DNA of 21,121 nucleotides from Desulfobacteraceae bacterium (GTDB lineage Bacteria; Desulfobacterota; Desulfobacteria; Desulfobacterales; Desulfosarcinaceae), in assembly GCA_027025615.1 (NCBI GenBank), contig JALVQM010000012.1:1-21121 (forward strand), in the 5' to 3' direction. Position 1 is the first letter of the stretch. Every line of letters starts with the position of its first letter. The translations under genes and the position numbers were made by a program. Shown here piece after piece: positions 6,232-16,067 of this stretch. The notes beneath the pieces are model-generated. The model was given only the letters and a program-made list of their open reading frames with translations. It made no database searches and was not told the origin of the DNA.

Positions 6232-6920
6232 CATTAAAACTTGAAGGAATAGTTGTAATTGCTGGCAATTATGGTTGTGGTAAGACAGAAATAACCATTA
6301 ACCTGGCAATTGATCAAAAACGCAAGGGAGCCAATGTCCGGGTGGCGGACCTTGATCTGGTGAATCCTTATTTTCGTACCAGGGAGGCCCGTGGGATTCT
6401 GGCCGCCGAGGATATTGATCTTGTCCTGCCACCGGATCAATATCTAAATGCCGATTTGCCCATTCTTGATGCCCGGGTCGGAGGTATGATCCGCAAGCCT
6501 GCTGATTTAACCCTGCTTGATGTTGGCGGAGAAGATGTGGGGGCCACGGTTCTTTCGGCTTTGGCCGATTCTTTTCTGGGACAACCTGTACAGATGCTGC
6601 AAGTGCTCAATCCATTTCGTCCTGATACGGACTCGGTGGAAGCCTGTTTGAGGGTAAGAGATCAAATCCAGCAGGCTTCCAGATTGAAAGTGACCGGGGT
6701 CGTGGGCAATGCCAATTTGATAAATTCTACCAGGGCGGAGCATATACTTGAGGGATACAGGTTTGCGACAGATGTTGCCCGGGCTGCGGAAGTTCCCCTT
6801 TCCTTTATTACTGTACCAAAGGAACTGGCAGATCAGATCGATGCTTCTGTTTTTCAATGCCCCATGTTACGTATTTCCCGTCAATTGGTGCCTCCCTGGG
6901 AAAAAGCCGGAGGTATTTAA
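6228..6920 (+). CDS. P-loop NTPase (CobQ/ParA-like) associated with a 2-oxoacid:ferredoxin oxidoreductase operon
   Basis: A 230-aa protein with a Walker A loop GNYGCGKTE (13-21), a following DLDLVNPYFRTRE segment (41-53), a Walker B-like TLLDVGGEDVGA (95-106) and VLNPFRPDT (127-134). This is the pattern of SIMIBI-class nucleotide-binding proteins often labelled cobyrinic acid a,c-diamide synthase-like. It lacks the amidotransferase domain of real CobB/CobQ, so cobalamin synthesis is unlikely. The start is a TTG at 6228 with AAGGTG 7 nt upstream; no in-frame ATG fits. It heads the delta-alpha-beta-gamma cluster of a ferredoxin-linked oxidoreductase, which suggests ATP-dependent assembly, cofactor insertion or regulation of that enzyme (inference from context). 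A 142-bp gap with a small hairpin (7010-7025) separates it from the ferredoxin subunit. Confidence 0.8.
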   Translation: MTLKLEGIVVIAGNYGCGKTEITINLAIDQKRKGANVRVADLDLVNPYFRTREARGILAAEDIDLVLPPDQYLNADLPILDARVGGMIRKPADLTLLDVGGEDVGATVLSALADSFLGQPVQMLQVLNPFRPDTDSVEACLRVRDQIQQASRLKVTGVVGNANLINSTRAEHILEGYRFATDVARAAEVPLSFITVPKELADQIDASVFQCPMLRISRQLVPPWEKAGGI

Positions 6921-7062
6921 AACAGTTTCGAGGCTGTGCTTTAAGTTTGAAAACATTAACCAAATGCCGGTATGGGGGGAAGACCCGATCTTTGGGGCCT
7001 GGAAAGAGCCGCTTCCAAAGAAGCGTTGACCACCATACACTGGGTAAAAAGCAAGGAGAATC

Positions 7063-7293
7063 ATGATGACCGCAAAACATGTCATCGATGTGGACCGTTG
7101 CAAGGGATGCGGTTTATGCGTGGCCGTGTGTCCCAAAAATGTACTGGAGATTGCCGACCAGGTGAACGCCAAGGGGTATTTTCCGGCATACCAGGCAAGG
7201 CCTGAAGATTGTGTCCTGTGTGCCATTTGTTGTACCATGTGTCCAGATATGGCTATAACCATAACTGAAGTCGTCCAGGACGAAGAAGCTTAA
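7063..7293 (+). CDS. 2-oxoacid:ferredoxin oxidoreductase, delta (2x[4Fe-4S] ferredoxin) subunit
   Basis: A 76-aa bacterial-type ferredoxin with two cluster-binding motifs: CKGCGLCVAVCP (Cys13, 16, 19, 23) and CVLCAICCTMCP (Cys50, 53, 56, 60, with an extra Cys57). Each would bind one [4Fe-4S] cluster and carry electrons from the thiamine-diphosphate active site to soluble ferredoxin. It precedes the alpha subunit by 18 bp, the usual D-A-B-C order of KOR/VOR enzymes. Two adjacent ATGs (7063 and 7066) both lie behind an AAGGAG-type site; I keep the first. Confidence 0.9.
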   Translation: MMTAKHVIDVDRCKGCGLCVAVCPKNVLEIADQVNAKGYFPAYQARPEDCVLCAICCTMCPDMAITITEVVQDEEA

Positions 7294-7311
7294 GAGATGG
7301 AGGAACCCAAA

Positions 7312-8379
7312 ATGGGCAAAGTGTTGATGAAAGGCAATGAAGCCATAGCCGAGGCGGCCATTCGTGCCGGTTGTCTCAACTATTTCGCCTATCCCATTAC
7401 CCCCCAATCCGAAGTGGCCGAATATCTTTCCAAACGGATGCCGGAAGTGGGCGGTGTGTTTCTGCAAGGTGAAAGCGAAGTGGCTGTATCTTACATGATC
7501 TTCGGAGCTGCGGCAGCCGGCGCCAGGGTATTTACGACTTCTTCCAGTCCTGGAATCAGCCTGATGAGCGAAGGCATCAGTTATATTATCGGTGCCCAAT
7601 GCCCGGCGGTTTTTGTGAACATAATGCGTGGTGGGCCGGGGTTGGGGGGCATTCTTCCTTCCCAGGCAGATTACAATCAGGCCACAAAGGGGATCGGCCA
7701 TGGTGATGGGAGACTGCTTGTGCTGGCGCCTGCCAGCGTTCAGGAAGCCGTGGAGATGGTCATGATGGCCTTCCCCTTAGCGGAAAAATACCGTAACCCG
7801 GTAATGGTGCTGGGTGACGGGCTTATCGGGCAGATGATGGAACCGGTTGAATTCCCGGATAATTTAAAGACAGAACCTTCCAATAAAGATGATTGGGCCA
7901 CCACGGGTATGGACAGCCGGAAAAGCGATAAACGCAACCTTGTCAGATCGCTTTTTCTTGACCCGGTGCAGTTGAATGAAAACAATCTGGTTTTAAAGCG
8001 CAAGTATGAACAGATGAAAAAAGAAGAGGTGCGCTTTGAAAATTACAATGCCGATGGCGACTACCAGCTTTTGATTGTCAGCTATGGTACCATGAGCCGG
8101 GTCTGCAAAACCGCCATCGACATGCTGGCCGAGCAGGGAATTAATATCGGACTTGTCAGGCCCCTGACGGTTTTCCCTTTCCCAGAAGAAGCCGTATACA
8201 AGGCTGCAGCAAAAAAAGGCTGTAAAGCTGTTTTAAGTGTTGAAATGAGCATGGGACAGATGATCGAGGACATAGAGAGGAGTGTCAAGGCGGTCTGTCC
8301 GGTGCATTGGTATGGCAAATGCGGTGGGGAAGTGCCCACCCCGGAAGAAGTGATCGAGGCTGTCAAGCAACTTTTATAG
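7312..8379 (+). CDS. vorB: 2-oxoacid:ferredoxin oxidoreductase, alpha subunit (VorB/KorA family)
   Basis: This 355-aa subunit carries the pyrimidine-binding and transketolase C-terminal-like domains. Visible are GNEAIAEAAIRAG (8-20), YPITPQSE (27-34), LQGESEVA (51-58), TTSSSPGISLMSEG (75-88) and RGGPGLG (106-112). The whole looks closest to proteins annotated as 2-ketoisovalerate ferredoxin reductase VorB; the KorA type for 2-oxoglutarate is the main alternative, and substrate cannot be settled by eye. The enzyme decarboxylates a 2-oxoacid to its acyl-CoA using CoA and reduces ferredoxin. I chose ATG 7312 because GGAGG (7299-7303) sits 8 nt upstream; an ATG at 7297 would add five residues but lacks a good ribosome site. 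Confidence 0.9.
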   Translation: MGKVLMKGNEAIAEAAIRAGCLNYFAYPITPQSEVAEYLSKRMPEVGGVFLQGESEVAVSYMIFGAAAAGARVFTTSSSPGISLMSEGISYIIGAQCPAVFVNIMRGGPGLGGILPSQADYNQATKGIGHGDGRLLVLAPASVQEAVEMVMMAFPLAEKYRNPVMVLGDGLIGQMMEPVEFPDNLKTEPSNKDDWATTGMDSRKSDKRNLVRSLFLDPVQLNENNLVLKRKYEQMKKEEVRFENYNADGDYQLLIVSYGTMSRVCKTAIDMLAEQGINIGLVRPLTVFPFPEEAVYKAAAKKGCKAVLSVEMSMGQMIEDIERSVKAVCPVHWYGKCGGEVPTPEEVIEAVKQLL

Positions 8380-8473
8380 ACTTTATGCTGAAGATATCCG
8401 GCGGTAAAAAAGCATTGAATTGCCGTGATACCGAAGCAGTAATATTCAATTCAAAATCCAAGGAGCGCAAGCC

Positions 8474-9217
8474 ATGGCAAAAATATTTCGCAAACCCGAG
8501 GCGCTATCGGATCAGCCTACCCACTATTGTCCGGGATGCACCCATGGGGTGATTCACCGGCTGGTGGCTGAGGTAATCGACGAGCTGGGCATTCGCGGAC
8601 GCACGGTCGGAATTGCTCCGGTAGGATGTGCGGTTCTTGCCTACAATTATTTTACTTTCGATTTCCAGGAAGCTGCTCATGGCCGGGCACCGGCCATGGC
8701 TACCGGCATTAAGCGGGTTAGACCCGACCTGATGGTTTTTACCTACCAGGGAGATGGGGACCTTGCAAGTATCGGCATGGGAGAAATTGTTCATGCTGCA
8801 AACAGGGGTGAGAAATTTACAACTATTTTTGTTAACAACGCAATTTATGGTATGACCGGTGGCCAAATGGCTCCTACCACCATGCCCGGACAGAGGACCA
8901 CCACGACTCCTTTCGGGAGGGATCCTGAAAATTCGGGGATGCCTATCAGGATTGCCGAATTGCTTGCATCTTTAGCTACGCCAGGTTTTATCAGCCGTCA
9001 AACAGTGATAAAGCCCAAGTATATAAAGAAAGCCAAAAAAGCCATTAAGCAGGCTTTTACCTACCAGCTTGAAGGAAAATGTTTTTCGCTGGTGGAAGTC
9101 GTCAGCACCTGTCCGACCAATTGGGGACTTACCCCGGTGGAGGCCGTTAAGTGGGCCGAAGAAAACATGCTGCCATATTATCGCCTGGGTGATTTTAAGA
9201 CACCTGAAGACAACTAG
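8474..9217 (+). CDS. vorA: 2-oxoacid:ferredoxin oxidoreductase, beta (thiamine diphosphate-binding) subunit
   Basis: A 247-aa catalytic subunit. CPGCTHG (19-25) and Cys52 are conserved in this subunit family, HGRAPAMATG (69-78) is the usual active-site loop, and the thiamine diphosphate/Mg motif GDGDLASIGMGE (93-104) closes at NNAIYGMTGGQ (121-131). It pairs with the alpha subunit to make the active site. AAGGAG lies 9 nt upstream of the ATG. A 94-bp gap separates it from the alpha gene, longer than expected inside such an operon but with no terminator visible. The symbol follows VOR naming and is uncertain in the same way as for the alpha subunit (korB is the alternative). Confidence 0.9.
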   Translation: MAKIFRKPEALSDQPTHYCPGCTHGVIHRLVAEVIDELGIRGRTVGIAPVGCAVLAYNYFTFDFQEAAHGRAPAMATGIKRVRPDLMVFTYQGDGDLASIGMGEIVHAANRGEKFTTIFVNNAIYGMTGGQMAPTTMPGQRTTTTPFGRDPENSGMPIRIAELLASLATPGFISRQTVIKPKYIKKAKKAIKQAFTYQLEGKCFSLVEVVSTCPTNWGLTPVEAVKWAEENMLPYYRLGDFKTPEDN

Positions 9218-9277
9218 CGGATCGGTTTACGCGACCGGAGATGTTTTCCGGTTGCTATTTTTCTATCAGGAGGCGTC

Positions 9278-9814
9278 ATGCAAAGTGAAGTGATGTTTGC
9301 CGGTTTCGGCGGGCAGGGTATCCTGCTTATTGGCAAGATACTGGCCCATGCTGCCATGGAGGAAGGTTACGAAGTGGCTTGGATACCATCCTACGGTCCG
9401 GAAATGCGGGGAGGCACCGCTTATTGTACCGTGGTAATCAGTGACAGGCCGATTGGTTCTCCGATTATACGCAATCCATTGCACCTGATTGCCATGAACA
9501 GACCCTCGCTTGAAAAATTTGCTCCAACAGTCAAACCCCAGGGGGTGATTCTGGTTAACAGCTCGTTGATTGACATTGATTGCGGCCGGAACGATGTTGA
9601 TCAGTTGAGGGTACCGGTGGTTGATATCGCCAAAGGAATTGGTAATCCGCGGGCAGCCAACATTGTTGCTCTGGCTGCCTTTGTAGCTCGCAGCAAGCTG
9701 GTAAAAATAGATACCCTTAAAACCTGTATTGAACATGAATTCCAAAAGAAAGCAAAATTGATTCCGCTCAACCTTAAAGCAGTGGAAGAGGGTTTAAAGG
9801 CTGCCAAGCAGTAA
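9278..9814 (+). CDS. 2-oxoacid:ferredoxin oxidoreductase, gamma subunit
   Basis: A 178-aa gamma domain, the part that binds coenzyme A in ferredoxin-dependent 2-oxoacid oxidoreductases. Motifs are FAGFGGQGILLIGK (7-20), PSYGPEMRGGTAYC (37-50) and a C-terminal NIVALAAFVA helix. AGGAGG lies just upstream of the ATG. It completes the delta-alpha-beta-gamma set. Only 6 bp separate it from hisC, so the biosynthetic genes downstream are probably cotranscribed with this catabolic or anaplerotic enzyme. Confidence 0.9.
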   Translation: MQSEVMFAGFGGQGILLIGKILAHAAMEEGYEVAWIPSYGPEMRGGTAYCTVVISDRPIGSPIIRNPLHLIAMNRPSLEKFAPTVKPQGVILVNSSLIDIDCGRNDVDQLRVPVVDIAKGIGNPRAANIVALAAFVARSKLVKIDTLKTCIEHEFQKKAKLIPLNLKAVEEGLKAAKQ

Positions 9815-9820
9815 GCTGGA

Positions 9821-10936
9821 ATGAAAATGCGAATCCTGTCTCATATAACAGACATTGCCCCATACGTACCGGGCAAACCCTTGGAGGAGTTGGCCAGGCA
9901 GTACGGGATAAGTGATGCAGTAAAGCTGGCATCCAATGAAAATCCATTGGGGCCTTCTCCTAAAGCCCTGGAGGCAGTTCAGGAAAAATTGGATGGACTT
10001 AATCGTTATCCTGATGGCTCAGGGTACGATTTGACCGCAGCCTTGGCCGAGAGGTTTGGAGTAACTTACGGCCAGGTAGTGATCGGAAATGGTTCCGACG
10101 ATTTGCTGGCTATGCTTGCAAGGGTTATGCTGGATAAGGACAGCCAGGTAGTGGTGCCCCATCCGTCCTTCTTGATGTACTCCATTGTGGCAAGGAGTGC
10201 CGGCGCATTACCGGTTACTGTTCCGCTGAAAGATTACGCCCTTGATTTGTCGGCCATGGCTCGGGCGGTCAATGAGAAGAGCCGCCTGGTATTTATCTGT
10301 AATCCCAACAATCCCACAGGTTCTATTCTATCCCATGCAGATGTTGTCTCCTTCATGCATGATCTTCCCCAAGATGTGGTTGTAGTTTTTGATGAAGCCT
10401 ACGTGGAATTTGTAAGGGATAAAAGTTGCGTCGACAGCCTTGGATTGCTTAAAAATGGGCAAGCGGTTGTAATTTTAAGAACTTTTTCGAAAGCATATGG
10501 ACTGGCCGGCCTGCGCGTGGGATACGGGTTGATGCCTGAGCCGTTGGCTGAAATGCTCAACCGGGTACGAATGCCTTTTAATGTGAATTCTCTTGCCCAG
10601 GCAGGTGCCCTGGCGGCTTTAAAGGATGATGTTTTTCTGTCAGAGTCACAATCTCTCGTTCACCGGGAGATGGACAGAATTTGTGAAGTCCTGGATCGGA
10701 AAGGAATCGAGTACCACACAAGCCAGGCGAATTTTTTGCTCATTAAAACAGGGTTCCTGGCTGACGCGGTTTTTGAAGCCCTGTTGCAAAAAGGGGTTAT
10801 TGTTCGTTCCATGCGATCTTACGATTTGAAACACCACATCCGCATCAGTATAGGTCTGCCCGCCGAAAACGATCGTTTTTTAGCGGCATTTGACATGGTT
10901 ATGGATGAACTGGCAGGTGCCCATGGTTCCGTCTGA
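9821..10936 (+). CDS. hisC: Histidinol-phosphate aminotransferase
   Basis: A 371-aa fold-type I PLP aminotransferase catalysing transfer of the amino group from glutamate to imidazole-acetol phosphate in histidine synthesis. It shows KLASNENPLGPSP (35-47), NRYPDG (61-66), GNGSDD (89-94), NPNNPTG (161-167), DEAYVEF (191-197), the PLP-lysine block TFSKAYGLAG with Lys224, LRVGYG (231-236) and the terminal HIRISIG. HisC and related aromatic aminotransferases are hard to tell apart, but the length and motifs fit HisC. No other his gene is nearby. The ribosome site is weak and a second ATG at 9827 is possible. Its 3' end overlaps cmk by 14 bp. Confidence 0.9.
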   Translation: MKMRILSHITDIAPYVPGKPLEELARQYGISDAVKLASNENPLGPSPKALEAVQEKLDGLNRYPDGSGYDLTAALAERFGVTYGQVVIGNGSDDLLAMLARVMLDKDSQVVVPHPSFLMYSIVARSAGALPVTVPLKDYALDLSAMARAVNEKSRLVFICNPNNPTGSILSHADVVSFMHDLPQDVVVVFDEAYVEFVRDKSCVDSLGLLKNGQAVVILRTFSKAYGLAGLRVGYGLMPEPLAEMLNRVRMPFNVNSLAQAGALAALKDDVFLSESQSLVHREMDRICEVLDRKGIEYHTSQANFLLIKTGFLADAVFEALLQKGVIVRSMRSYDLKHHIRISIGLPAENDRFLAAFDMVMDELAGAHGSV

Positions 10937-11615
10937 TTGGGTGGTTACCATTGATGGGCCGGCCGGTGCCGGCAAAACAACAATAAGTCGTCTTTTGGCC
11001 GAACGCCTTGGCTACCGGTATCTTGACACCGGAGCCTTGTATCGAGCCGTTGGTTTGCTGAGCCTGGAGGCCGGTATTCAGCACGATGACGATGCCGGAC
11101 TGGAAAAATTGTGTCGTGGGCTTTCTTTCAGGTTTTCAGATACCGATGGTGATCCCCGCCTGCTTGTTAACGGACGAGATGTTAGTGACTCCATCAGATC
11201 GCCCCAAGTATCAATGATGGCTTCCCGTGTTTCTGCCAGACCGGTTGTCCGGCGTTGCCTGCTTGATATCCAGCGTAATCTGGGGGCCGGAGGAGGCATT
11301 GTTGCTGAAGGCCGCGACATGGGAACAGTTGTATTTCCACAGGCGGAAATAAAGTTTTTTCTTGATGCGGACCTGGAAACAAGAGCAAGGCGCAGATTTA
11401 GGCAATTACAGGAACAATCAGGCGGTGCTGAAAGCCTGGAGGAGATCAAGCGTATGATTGCCGTACGTGATCAAAACGACAGCAGTCGCGATTTGGCCCC
11501 CCTGAGGGTGGCGGACGACGCCGTGGTTATTGATTCTTCAAGTCTTGGTATAAAACAAGTGGTTGATAAGATGATAGAAACCATTAATCAACATAGTCTT
11601 TCAAGGCCTTCCTGA
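10923..11615 (+). CDS. cmk: Cytidylate kinase
   Basis: A 230-aa (d)CMP kinase that phosphorylates CMP and dCMP with ATP. It has P-loop GPAGAGKTT (12-20), YLDTGALYRA (33-42), GRDVSDSIRSP in the CMP-binding insert (84-94), AEGRDMGTVVFP (128-139) and RDQNDSSRDLAPL in the lid (182-194). I chose ATG 10923 because an AGGTG lies just before it and the resulting N-terminus (MVPSDWVVTIDG) is normal for the family; the open frame begins earlier, inside hisC. The hisC-cmk overlap and cmk followed by rpsA are common bacterial gene orders. Confidence 0.93.
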   Translation: MVPSDWVVTIDGPAGAGKTTISRLLAERLGYRYLDTGALYRAVGLLSLEAGIQHDDDAGLEKLCRGLSFRFSDTDGDPRLLVNGRDVSDSIRSPQVSMMASRVSARPVVRRCLLDIQRNLGAGGGIVAEGRDMGTVVFPQAEIKFFLDADLETRARRRFRQLQEQSGGAESLEEIKRMIAVRDQNDSSRDLAPLRVADDAVVIDSSSLGIKQVVDKMIETINQHSLSRPS

Positions 11616-11718
11616 TTTGCAATTTGTCCAGACAGCTCACCTGGTTTTTACTGCTTACAAACCTACAATTGGTGTACCATTGATGATTTTCAGTCAAGCC
11701 GGAGCTTTAATTTTCTAG

Positions 11719-11747
11719 TTGCAATTTTAATCGGCCTTGATTATAGT
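11719..11747 (+). promoter_or_regulatory. Candidate promoter for rpsA
   Basis: TTGCAA (11719-11724), 17 bp, then TATAGT (11742-11747, 5 of 6 matches). The predicted start is near 11754, giving a leader of about 57 nt. It lies in the 195-bp gap after cmk, which otherwise holds no gene or clear terminator. rpsA would then be read both from this promoter and by read-through from upstream. Confidence 0.5.
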
Positions 11748-11810
11748 CCTCCAATTATGCTGCCAGAGAGGCAGGCTTCAAATCAGGCTTAGGGGGTATT
11801 TTCAAAAAAA

Positions 11811-13652
<1,842 letters not shown>

Positions 13653-13690
13653 GTTTCCGATTCTCCATAATATATACAAAAATGTTCAAT

Positions 13691-13732
13691 AGGCCGACTG
13701 GGGTTGAATATGATTTTCCCAGTCGGCCTTTT
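13691..13732 (+). terminator. Intrinsic terminator after rpsA
   Basis: A perfect 12-bp stem AGGCCGACTGGG/CCCAGTCGGCCT (13691-13702 with 13718-13729) with a 15-nt loop is followed by TTTT. It lies 38 bp after the rpsA stop codon. Confidence 0.9.
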
Positions 13733-13833
13733 ATATCCGGTGTTTGCAAACCAGTGAAATGCCTTTTTCATGCACGCTGAATTCAGTATTTTTATATTAG
13801 CCGGTAATTAAATTGCCGGGAAAGGAAGCAGCC

Positions 13834-14718
13834 ATGTTTTCCCGCAGGCATCCTTATCTGTTCTCGATCCTTGTCTTTTCGGCTTTGACTGCCGTGGTGG
13901 TAATTACCATAAGCATTGTAACTTCAATGGTACTAAAAGGTGGCGGTGAAGTCGAGTTTTCAGGACAGAAGGTTGGAGTGGTGCTGATTGAAGGCACCAT
14001 CGTCGACAGTCGTGAAGTTATCAGGCAACTTAAGATATTGCGTGAATCTGATGCGGTAAAAGCTATCGTTGTCCGGATAAATTCACCTGGGGGAGCCGTA
14101 GGGCCATCCCAGGAAATTTACCGGGAAGTCATGAGAACCAGGGAGAGCAAGGCGGTTGTAGCTTCTATGGGTTCGGTAGCAGCATCAGGAGGTTATTACA
14201 TAGCCGCAGCTGCCGACAAGGTTTTAGCCAACCCGGGGACCATAACCGGCAGCATAGGGGTTATAATGGGTTTTACAAATTTTCGCCAGTTGATGGAAAA
14301 GATCGGTTTGACGCCGGTTATCATTAAAAGTGGCCAATACAAGGATATGGGGTCTCCCACCCGGGAGATGACTCCAGAAGAAAGGGACCTTTTGCAAGGT
14401 GTTATTGACCAGATTCATCAACAGTTCATCAAGGCTGTAAGCAGCGGCCGCAACATGCAGAAAGACAAAGTGGCTGCCCTGGCCGATGGCCGGATTTTTA
14501 CCGGCCAACAAGCGCTTGAGCTTGGTCTCGTGGACAGCATGGGGAACTTTGAAGACGCTGTTCAGCTTGCTGGAAATATGGGTGGAATAAAGGGGAAAAT
14601 AGAGACAGTATCTGCTTCCAGGTCGCATTTTTCGATAATAGACTACATCATCGGATCTGCCATGAAAGCCTTTTCAAGCCGTATGAACTATCAATCGGTT
14701 AAATTAGAGTTGCGTTGA
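13834..14718 (+). CDS. sppA: Signal peptide peptidase SppA (S49 serine peptidase)
   Basis: A 294-aa single-domain S49 peptidase with one N-terminal membrane helix (about 9-34), which would place the catalytic domain in the periplasm. It has the RINSPGGAVGPSQEIY block (81-96), SMGSVAASGGYYIAAAAD with nucleophile Ser118, GTITGSIGVI (135-144) and IIKSGQYKDMGSP (163-175) carrying the candidate catalytic lysine. The length fits the short SppA type, which forms octamers and degrades cleaved signal peptides, not the double-length E. coli form. AAAGGAAG sits before the ATG at 13834, so I prefer it to an upstream TTG at 13813. It stands alone after the rpsA terminator; a CTGAATTCAG palindrome (13777-13786) lies in its upstream region. 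Confidence 0.92.
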   Translation: MFSRRHPYLFSILVFSALTAVVVITISIVTSMVLKGGGEVEFSGQKVGVVLIEGTIVDSREVIRQLKILRESDAVKAIVVRINSPGGAVGPSQEIYREVMRTRESKAVVASMGSVAASGGYYIAAAADKVLANPGTITGSIGVIMGFTNFRQLMEKIGLTPVIIKSGQYKDMGSPTREMTPEERDLLQGVIDQIHQQFIKAVSSGRNMQKDKVAALADGRIFTGQQALELGLVDSMGNFEDAVQLAGNMGGIKGKIETVSASRSHFSIIDYIIGSAMKAFSSRMNYQSVKLELR

Positions 14719-14807
14719 ATTGTAAAATTACAAAACCTGCCTTAAATTTGTTTTCGTAGCAGTTGCAAGAGGGGGTTCCACATTAACGGAACAGGTTACA
14801 GTTAAAA

Positions 14808-15417
14808 TCAGGTAAAGAAGCTCACGTCTCCAGCTCCCGCCCTCAGCACTTCGGGTTCATCATCGACCAGTGATATGACACTTGAGGGCTCTCCCGCAAC
14901 AAGCCCTCCATCTACTACAATATTTATCAGCTTGCCGAAATGTTCTTCAATCAACCAGGGCTCATTGAGCACTTCGCCTTCGACCGTAGCAGCAGAGGTA
15001 GATATTATCGGGTTGCCCAATTGGCGTACAAGCGAAGTGCAAATTTGATTGTCCGGTACACGAATACCTGCGTTTTTCCGCCGGGTTAACATCATTTTGG
15101 GAACCTGCTTGGAACCGGGCAGGATGAAGGTGTAAGGCCCGGGCAGGAGGCGTTTCATGGTTTTGTAAGCATAATTGGAAACTTTGGCGTATCGGCTGAT
15201 GTGCTTTAAATCTGCACAGATAAAGCTAAACGGTTTGCTTTTATGCCGCTGTTTCAAATGGTAAACGCGCTCTATTGCCTTTTTGTTCATTATATCACAG
15301 CCGATGCCATAGTAAGTGTCGGTTGGGTAAGTCAATTATCCCGCCCCGTTTAAGGATTTCTACAACCTGGGCAATTCGTCTTGGCTGGGGATTGTTGGGG
15401 TTTATTTCTATTAGCAT
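14808..15417 (-). pseudogene. yciO: YciO-type Sua5/YrdC protein, interrupted by an apparent one-base frameshift
   Basis: Two reading frames on the minus strand together make one YciO-like protein of about 203 residues, the normal family length. The first frame starts at ATG 15417 (or ATG 15423) and encodes MLIEINPNNPQPRRIAQ, then a VVEILKRGGIID stretch. The second continues at about 15335 with TYPTDTYYGIGCD and runs to the stop at 14808, with RLLPGPYTFILPGSKQVP, NAGIRVPDN and a final AGAGDV. Removing one T of the TT complementary to 15329-15330 would join them as GGIID-YPTDTYYG. The first frame otherwise stops 11 codons later. Family members bind nucleotides and RNA-like substrates; TsaC/Sua5 relatives make threonylcarbamoyl-adenylate for tRNA t6A, while the role of YciO is less clear. 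Starting at the TTG at 15335 would delete the first helix and strand of the fold. It is a true pseudogene, an assembly error, or an unlikely programmed shift. Confidence 0.8.
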
Positions 15418-15985
15418 GGGCATATATCTTTCAGATTTACATTGTTCTGGCATTTAAAAGGCTTAATGTACGTGAGGTGGCTGGCAACTGCCTGTCGCCA
15501 CCGCAGAGTGCTGCCGGCATATTTTGTCTTTCTGTATTCCGGCGCTCCGATCTTGGACATTTTACGGGCCATATGCATTTTTTTGAAACAGGTTTTTTTA
15601 AATGAAACCTTATTCTAATTTTACCTTTTAAACCGATTGTGAATTACGGAAATATAATTTTAAATCTTTGATCTATCCCAACCTGCAAAGGGCTATAAAT
15701 AGACAGTTACCTTGAATATGTCAATAAAGCTGACACATGCATAAATTTTAGATGAAAAAATGGCCCGAAATTTTATAAATTCAATCAGGGTACGCAGGTC
15801 TCGGCCATAACGCCAAGGCGGACAATTGGTAAAAGACGTAAATTATTTCCTGTCCATTTTCATGCAGACTCTGTAATACAGTTGCAGCCAGCCAGGTCAC
15901 CAGTACAGTGATCATAAATTATTCCGGCATCTTGTATCGTCCGGACCGGTGTTTGTTGTAATTTTCAAGACGATAAAAAAAATCT
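15418..15985. other. Gene-free stretch between yciO and the PhnD-like gene
   Basis: No ORF with a ribosome site or recognisable product is found. A hairpin GGTGGC-T-GGC-AACT-GCC-TGTC-GCCACC lies at 15476-15502, in the leader region of yciO. AT-rich, low-information sequence follows (about 15590-15780), and then a mixed region. The right end merges into the sigma-28 promoter at 15986. I see no insertion-sequence ends or tRNA. Confidence 0.4.
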
Positions 15986-16012
15986 TAAAGCTTCTTTCCT
16001 TCAGTCCGATCA
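15986..16012 (+). promoter_or_regulatory. Candidate sigma-28 (FliA) promoter for the binding protein/chemoreceptor pair
   Basis: TAAAGCTT (15986-15993), exactly 11 bp, then TCCGATCA (16005-16012). Compared with the sigma-28 consensus TAAAGTTT-N11-GCCGATAA, 7 of 8 and 6 of 8 bases match with ideal spacing. The start would be near 16020, about 48 nt before the next ATG. Control by the flagellar sigma factor fits the chemotaxis gene downstream. Confidence 0.6.
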
Positions 16013-16067
16013 TAAGTTTACAAACGAAGTCAAAAAAACATTCGTAGATCTCAGGGAGGTTATAAAA

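Noticed and set aside
6964..7029. 21-codon ORF between the NTPase and ferredoxin genes
   Set aside because: No ribosome site and no distinguishing features; treated as spacer.
11616..11660. Terminator after cmk (CCAG...CTGG followed by T)
   Set aside because: The stem is only 4 bp, too weak to count.
14719..14807. Terminator between convergent sppA and yciO
   Set aside because: Only a 5-bp GTTCC/GGAAC stem and an AT palindrome are present, with no T-run on either strand.
15411..15578. 55-aa basic ORF on the minus strand whose stop overlaps the yciO start
   Set aside because: No ribosome site, no recognisable similarity, and basic composition typical of chance ORFs; not listed as a gene.
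15760..15860. Possible c-di-GMP-I (GEMM) riboswitch upstream of the chemotaxis genes (ACGCA...GGCC segment)
   Set aside because: Only the middle block is similar. The GGCAAACC strand, GNRA hairpin and the GGTAG/GGGTTACC 3' part are missing.
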